In this document: piece after piece, positions 58,391 through 64,000 of the stretch | Position numbering within the stretch: the first letter of the stretch is position 1 | How the letters are laid out: each line of letters begins with the position of its first letter | Source: Chrysomallon squamiferum | Lineage: Eukaryota > Mollusca > Gastropoda > Neomphalida > Peltospiridae | Direction: 5' to 3' | Assembly: GCA_012295275.1 (NCBI GenBank) | Contig: CM022677.1 | Coordinates: forward strand, 6,220,782-6,284,781 | Length of the DNA: 64,000 nucleotides | The notes under the pieces: model-generated | Seen by the model: only the letters and a program-made list of their open reading frames with translations | Databases searched by the model: none | Told to the model about the DNA's origin: nothing | Position numbers and translations under genes: made by a program

Positions 58391-58519
58391 CCATGATTTT
58401 AGAATAGTAGCTGATGTTGAAGTGGACGCTGACGTTGTCTGACGGCGGAATAAAGTAAACACTAAGTCTACTGACTGAACTCCAAAACACACCACACAGA
58501 CGTTCTTGTTTGTCAAAAG
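58391..58519 (-). CDS. CUB exon type iii, or signal-peptide first exon
   Basis: Acceptor TTTTTAATTTCAG| (phase 1), donor CATGG|gtacga (phase 1). It reads FDKQERLCGVFWSSVSRLSV, YFIPPSDNVSVHFNISYYS and KIMG, a good type iii CUB half (L-C-G ... V-x-V-x-F-N-I-S-Y-Y-S). The same frame is open upstream to an ATG at 58569-58571, and MKMVSGFLVFKLIFLISA would make a fair signal peptide, so this may instead be the first exon. No further CUB exons were found to the right. Confidence 0.62.
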
Positions 58520-58619
58520 CTGAAATTAAAAATATCAGCTTAAAAACTAAAAACCCTGAAACCATTTTCAAATATCTTATTATTTTATTATGTTCATTAT
58601 ATAGAATTTCGTAATAAAA

Positions 58620-58870
58620 AAATAGAATTATTTACTCTTTAAATTTGTTATTTGAATGTTATTTACATCCACCACTAGATGCAGAGGTGCACGTCGTCAC
58701 CTCGTACACGTCGTTCGTTTTGTTTTGACGTTGAGAACCAGTTATCTCACATGCTGTCTGCCAACACGTTGCCATCTCAAGTTGTTAAACTTTTTTCTAA
58801 TGCTGACACTAGTACTAAGGCTGATCACAAAACTGTTTTGCGGATGATTCGTATTTTCTGACCGTGCGCA
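58620..58870 (+). other. Unassigned mid-GC segment with overlapping ORFs
   Basis: Two overlapping plus frames of about 60 codons (one starts CRGARRHLVHVVRF, the other CTSSPRTRRSFCFD). Neither has a motif or clear splice sites. It directly precedes the GCCGTCG repeat and may be part of the same element. Confidence 0.3.
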
Positions 58871-59590
58871 TCCATTATTAAAATATATTATTAATATTTC
58901 TATTAATGTCGCCGTCGCTACCGTCGTAACGGCGTTGTTCTCACCGTTCTCGGTTTACTTCAACTTAGTCTTTTATTAACAATTCCAATTAGTGTCCACA
59001 TCTATATTAAAATACATTATTATTACCTTTATTAATGTCGCCGTCATTACCGTCGTATCGGCGTTTTTCACCTTATTCTTTAGCCTTTTATTAAATGTTG
59101 CAGTTAGTGTATGTTAAAAATATAATTTATATTTGTATTAATGAGGCCGTCATTGCCGTCGTTACATCATTGTTCCTCACTGTTCTTAATGCGTGTTCCA
59201 AACTTTCCTGGAGTACTTCTCGGTATACTTGACATTTTTCTTATTAATTATTCCTCGTACGTTCTGAGCGGGCAAATCCCCTATTAAAATATATTATTGT
59301 AATTTCTTTAATGTCGCCGTCGTTGCCGTGGTACGGGCGTTCTTGACAGCGTTATTGGTTTACTCGTCATGTTTCCTTTTCGTTTTTTGTTCGTTTATTT
59401 TCTGACTGTGCCCGTCCAATATTAAAATATACTTTTGTTATCTTTATTAATATCGCTGTCAATGCCATCGTAACGGCATTATAATCAACGTGATCGGTGT
59501 CCTTCACCTTATTATTTCGCCTTTTATTAACTATTGCAATTAGTGTGCACATCCTACGTTAAAAAATGTTACTATTTCTATTAATATCCC
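58870..59590. repeat. GCCGTCG tandem repeat, orientation B
   Basis: Six units of about 110-165 bp start with TATTAAAATATATT near 58877, 59007, 59115, 59282, 59421 and 59559, followed by TTAATGTCGCCGTCG, ACCGTCGTAACGGCG and CTTTTATTAA. This is the reverse complement of the unit at 21640-22080 and 29100-29430. CCGTCGTAACGGCG is itself nearly palindromic. Confidence 0.8.
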
Positions 59591-61843
59591 TTATTTATTT
59601 ATATGTTTATTTATTTATTTTTGAGAAATACAGAGGAGGTTTTCAAATAAATGTTTTAAATACAGAAACCAATATTATACCGGTTAATCATTTAATTTCT
59701 TTGTACAATAATAATTAATTTGGATGAGCGTAGTTTTCTGAAGATAATTTGAGACTGCTCGACAGAATTTACGTTTTCATTTATTACCAGCTGTGCAGCT
59801 TATACGACTAAACAGACTGAGCGGAAATTACGTTACATCTTAGTACAAAAAACACTGCTTACATCGATATTTTTTAAGTTTACCTCTGTTTTGCTTTAGA
59901 ACAAATATTGGTAATATATATATATAATTGTCAGAATAATCTTGGATACAGCTAAAGGAATATTATAGGCTTTTACAGTAAATATATTCGTTGAATTTCA
60001 AAATACTATTTTCAAATTACCTCTGAAAACAGCGCCCATAATAAATATAGCTTAACTTCATTTATTGTCAACGTACCAACAAAATGAATTGATTTTTGTA
60101 AAGTAAAATCTCAGTTTCCAGCACCATTCAGAGCTTTTTAGTGAAATCTGTTCTGTTGTTAATCAAATATCACTTTAATCTGGATGTGACCTTTTATTTT
60201 ATAGTGCCATTCAGCAACCGACTTATAAATTCATAAATAAATAACTGTTAATACTGAACATGTGAGAAGTTACACTTTATTTGAGTCACGAAATTTGATT
60301 TTTGCCTAGCTAACGACATTAAAAATAAAATTCACAGGGACAAGCGAATTTTTCTGTTTGAAAAATAGGCGACGTAATTCACGTTAATACATAAAACTAG
60401 CGACGTTTATATTATAAATTGATATTGAGTGAAAATAACGTGATGTTTAATTATGATTTACCTTTATTTTGCATTATACAAAATACTGATAATTTCACTT
60501 ACAGTTATATTTTATTCTACTAGGAGAAATCTTATGTTAGTTAATGTTATACTTTGTAACTTATATCATAACAAACATGCCTGTCCTCCTCAACTAATGT
60601 TTTATGAGATATGAGGCTATGAACAATTACCTAGACGAAATATGTCATTTATGTTTTTACTGTCAAGTAAATATTAATGTTTCTTTTCCATTTGTCAAAA
60701 AAATCTCACCTGAAGCCTTTAAAATATCGGTTTAAACTGGCGCCTATTCATCTACAAATATAATGATACCCATCATCCATTCTTTAAATGTTGCCGTATT
60801 AAAAATAAATTAATTTATTTATTTATTTATTTATTTAATAAAAATAATCAGTGTAAATAGCGGTATTCTTTTTACCATATCATGGCATTTTTGGTTAAAT
60901 CTCAGCTCCTACTAATTCATAAAACGTAAATTCCTTTAAAAAATCTCTCTAGAAAACTACACCCGAAGTTTCGTATTTCACTAAATACTCAAATATGATT
61001 GTTATCATGACTCGACACTGATTTTTGGAAGAACAAAACTGGACAGCAGAATTTTTGATGAAACACGTGTTATCCAGACAGGCAGCTACACGTCTGCGCA
61101 GCCCGACTTGTCAACTCTTCAACTCTTCAGCTACTGCTGATAAAAAGGGTACATAACTCTGTATTTCCCTGCAGAATTTTATGTTATTTTTTAATTCACA
61201 TTTTTAAATGTAATAATGTGTCGTTTTATTGTTCTTGTGTAATCTCTAATATAGTCTGATTATTATTATTATTATTACTCAAATAATTGTCTCGCTCATT
61301 CTCACCTTTTTATTTTCTATAAACAAAAATATAAAAAAATACTACATTATCTTGTTGCTCAGTAAAGTGGATTCACATCGGATATCTCCAGTGTACTTGT
61401 CTGTGTGAATGGATAGCGTGTTTTTTTTTTGGTTTGTTTTTTTTTATAAAAAAATAAACCCTGTAGAATTACATATGAAATCCAAATTATCGAGAACACT
61501 TCCATACTAATATGACATGTTATTGTTTCACTGGAAAGCTAAGTAGGAGTAATTTTAGACGGCGTTATGAAAATAAGACGCAACTTCAGTACCGCCATCA
61601 CTTTTTATGTTACATGTTTTATGTTGTAAACAGAGGCGCAGCGATAATATTATGTATTGAAAACACAGTTCATTGAAAAATACAAGTGTTCTTTTTTAAT
61701 TAACAATACTAGATAATTTTATTTTGCATAATAAATAAATAAATAATAAGCTTAATTTTTCATTAACTGGTATAACGTACCTAACAAGCTGAATAATGAA
61801 TCAACTTTTAGAGATGCCTATGAAAAAAATTGGATGTCTTCCA

Positions 61844-61907
<64 letters not shown>

Positions 61908-62080
61908 TGTTAAGATAGTGGGGTTGCAATTTAGAGGTGAGATACTATATTAAAATGAACTAACTTCACCATATTATTGACATTTACAAGTGTATCTTTC
62001 ATAAATACTTGAAACTTTAATACAGATTCTTATTATTAAAAATAAAGTAAAACACAAATTAATTAACTTACTTAAGAAAA

Positions 62081-62123
<43 letters not shown>

Positions 62124-63739
62124 AGATGCTTCAGTATTTTCAGAATACACAGAATCTCTCCCAGTGAGATAAAATATCATCGCTGCTTTATTATCAATGT
62201 TTTCTGCAGTGTTTATAACAAATTTACTGAAGTTATAATTACAGCTACACCTGCACTTATCTCTACAGTCTGAGAGGTAGATAGGTAGGTGGATAGACAG
62301 AGAGATTAAAATGAAAGAAAAGATGTTAAAAGCGAGGTTAATATGATATTATATTATAACGCATATACAAACATTTTCTTACAAGTTCATATGCCTATAA
62401 AATGTAAAATGTCTATCTCTCTCTCTATCCATCCCTAGCTATCTTCAGTATATCTATATATCTATTATTCAACTACATACTTATCAACTTATATAATATT
62501 CATCTAAGGCAAACACGTGTAACCAGATTCTTTCTTTTCTATGTGTGTGTGTCTGTATATCTATCCATCTATTGATAACTGTTTCTTTTGTTGTCAGTAA
62601 TAATATCTGAAATAACGAAATTAACGATACAAATAACAACAATAACAATAACTACAATAATACTAATTAAAATGATAAATAAAAGAATAATTAAGAAAGA
62701 ATACTGAAACAAGAGAAAAAGAAAAGAGTAAGAACGAAAATAAAATTATTTCAGGCATATATTTATTATAAAGAAACAGATATATTAAATAGAAATAAAA
62801 AATAATATATAGGTTTAAATAAAATCATTTTAGTGAATTCAGTAAAATGAGTGAATGATCTATATTCAGCAGACTTATGATGTCACTAATAATCTTTCGT
62901 CGCTTCATTTATTGAAAATAAATATATATTTCTATGTGATTTATTTTTGTTATTTTGTTCTTTTTTTAATATTTTACTTCATACTCAGTCTTTTTTGTAC
63001 ATTTTGCAACGTGTTAAATAGAGTTATTTCCCGTAGACCACAAACTTCTGAAATAGATTACTCCGCATATGCGATGCGACGGTAAATTAAATTTAAAAGA
63101 ACTAACTGTGTATAATGTTTTGTAACAGACAGCACCAGCTTAATAACATTTCTTGCGTTTTCTTTGTCTTCTAAATAACCTGTTTCCTTTTGTTTTGGTT
63201 TATTTAACTGTTATTATTATTTATTGAATTATTGTAAAATGCTAACTTTATTTAATGTTTTTATTCAAGTTAATTTATTTCTCATTAAAAACAATGAATT
63301 TATTTACAAATTATTTGTATATGAAATTTTTGGTATATTTGCGCATATACAATACACCATATTTAGGGCAATATTTGAAGGCTATTTAATAATAAAACTT
63401 AAAAAATAATAAAAGCAAAGTCAGACCGGCAAAATACTTCCAGAAATTCACCGATTTATTGGTACAAAATAAACCTGAATCTTCGTTTGTGTTGGGGAAC
63501 ATTGCCAACTGGAAAAGTTAATACAGTAATCTTATAACAAATTATAATTTCAGTTTATTATGTACGCATTTGCATAAAAATAATCCAGTTTGAAACGTTT
63601 GATTAAAATGAAAAAGTACTTAGGAAAGGCGCAAGAGATCATGGTTTGGTTACCTTTATCAGTGCAAATCTAATTTACAAATCATAAAAAGTTAAGAAAA
63701 TGGACGGAAAATAGTTGAAATTTGAAGTTCAAAAACCCG

Positions 63740-63787
63740 ATCAGACAATTTCCGAGCGCTCACGGAAACTTCCGAGCGAAATCCATG
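63740..63787 (+). promoter_or_regulatory. Conserved promoter-like block before first exon
   Basis: Repeated TTCCGAGCG words and ACGGAAACTTCCG precede the start codon. The ACGGAAACTTCCG core is kept in copies 1 (6019-6031) and 2 (about 43844-43856). ETS-like ACTTCCG sites just before a first exon are common in TATA-less promoters. A further upstream word, GGAAAGGCGCAAGAGATCA, is shared by 43718-43737 and 63622-63642. Confidence 0.4.
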
Positions 63788-63860
63788 ATGGCAGCGTCGA
63801 ACGCCGATCAGTGTTTACAAACTTTTAAACATCCAGTCAAGTCTGTATGGATTATTAAAA
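63788..63860 (+). CDS. First-exon-like coding segment, copy 3
   Basis: From ATGATGGCAGCG the frame reads MAASNADQCLQTFKHPVK then SVWIIK and meets a phase-1 donor (AAAA|gtaatt). MAAS is a typical N-terminus and the context is like that of TATA-less promoters: CACGGAAACTTCCG lies 20-25 bases upstream. It is the least disturbed copy by frame, with 73 bases against 88 and 85 in the others. Confidence 0.5.
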
Positions 63861-64000
63861 GTAATTTGGGGAAATACATCATATAACTTATACCGTTTAT
63901 ACATAGATGTCTTCTATTGAGTAGTAATTGCTTCTTTGTAACTTTGACGTCATACTATCTCGTACCCATTTCGTACTAGATTTATTTTTCCAGATATTAT

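Larger units (their letters stand above)
59710..64000 (+). repeat. Duplicated unit, copy 3 (runs past the window end)
   Basis: Ordered anchors as in copies 1 and 2. The left part 59726-59973 matches 2516-2730 and 60420-60455 matches 3040-3075. Further anchors are 61067-61113, 61744-61806, 62128-62215, 63038-63070, 63330-63400 (matches 5810-5880) and 63762-63825. ATT run 61849-61906 and AAAT run 62086-62123 lie inside. No supported protein gene other than the first-exon-like segment near the right end. Confidence 0.75.

Overview
The window is AT-rich, intron-rich, repeat-laden animal DNA. Long microsatellites, several minisatellite arrays, a LINE with an RNase H domain, a hAT-transposon remnant and CUB and leucine-rich-repeat (LRR) exons with GT/AG junctions show that it is metazoan. 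A recurring box close to GAGTTATCTCCCTT makes me favour a mollusc or other lophotrochozoan, but this is a recollection-based inference, not a proof. I see no tRNA or rRNA gene and no long intact ORF; every gene here is read as short exons.

Layout. (1) A low-copy duplicated unit of roughly 4-5 kb occurs three times in the same orientation: about 2.5-6.3 kb, 39.2-44.0 kb and 59.7-64 kb. A partial fourth match at 29.9-30.8 kb pairs with 1-0.7 kb. Each full unit ends with a short first-coding-exon-like segment (ATG, about 25-29 codons, phase-1 donor). (2) 6.7-7.8 kb and 44.3-45.4 kb are GATA-type simple-repeat tracts that follow two of the units. (3) A decayed LINE lies on the minus strand at 8.26-11.6 kb. 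(4) 13.2-18.4 kb holds a decayed copy of an RNI-type LRR gene plus one unidentified exon, interrupted by a 36-bp minisatellite. (5) 20-30 kb is satellite, transposon and repeat DNA around a 200-N gap. It includes a 109/111-bp satellite, a hAT fragment and a degenerate roughly 40-bp array. (6) 31.6-37.3 kb is a better-preserved plus-strand LRR gene. Its splice phases agree through exons 1-5, but exon 6 contains a 64-bp tandem expansion that breaks the frame. (7) 46.3-47.9 kb holds a small pair of related segments on opposite strands, including a minus-strand terminal exon with a repeated acidic motif and its own AATAAA signal. (8) 49.4-58.5 kb is a minus-strand gene for a multi-CUB single-pass membrane protein. 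Each complete CUB domain is split over three exons. A transmembrane exon follows, then a tail exon with a PPPY motif and a C-terminal ETSV.

The CUB gene and the LRR gene look like receptor or adaptor families that expand and decay quickly. Both carry frame breaks: two frameshifts, one in-frame TGA and several phase mismatches in the CUB gene; the 64-bp expansion and a phase mismatch before the last exon in the LRR gene. Either these are pseudogenes or young degenerating copies, or the assembly has residual indel errors. Raw reads and RNA would decide. All exon boundaries are from splice motifs and reading frame only; no transcript or homology search was available.
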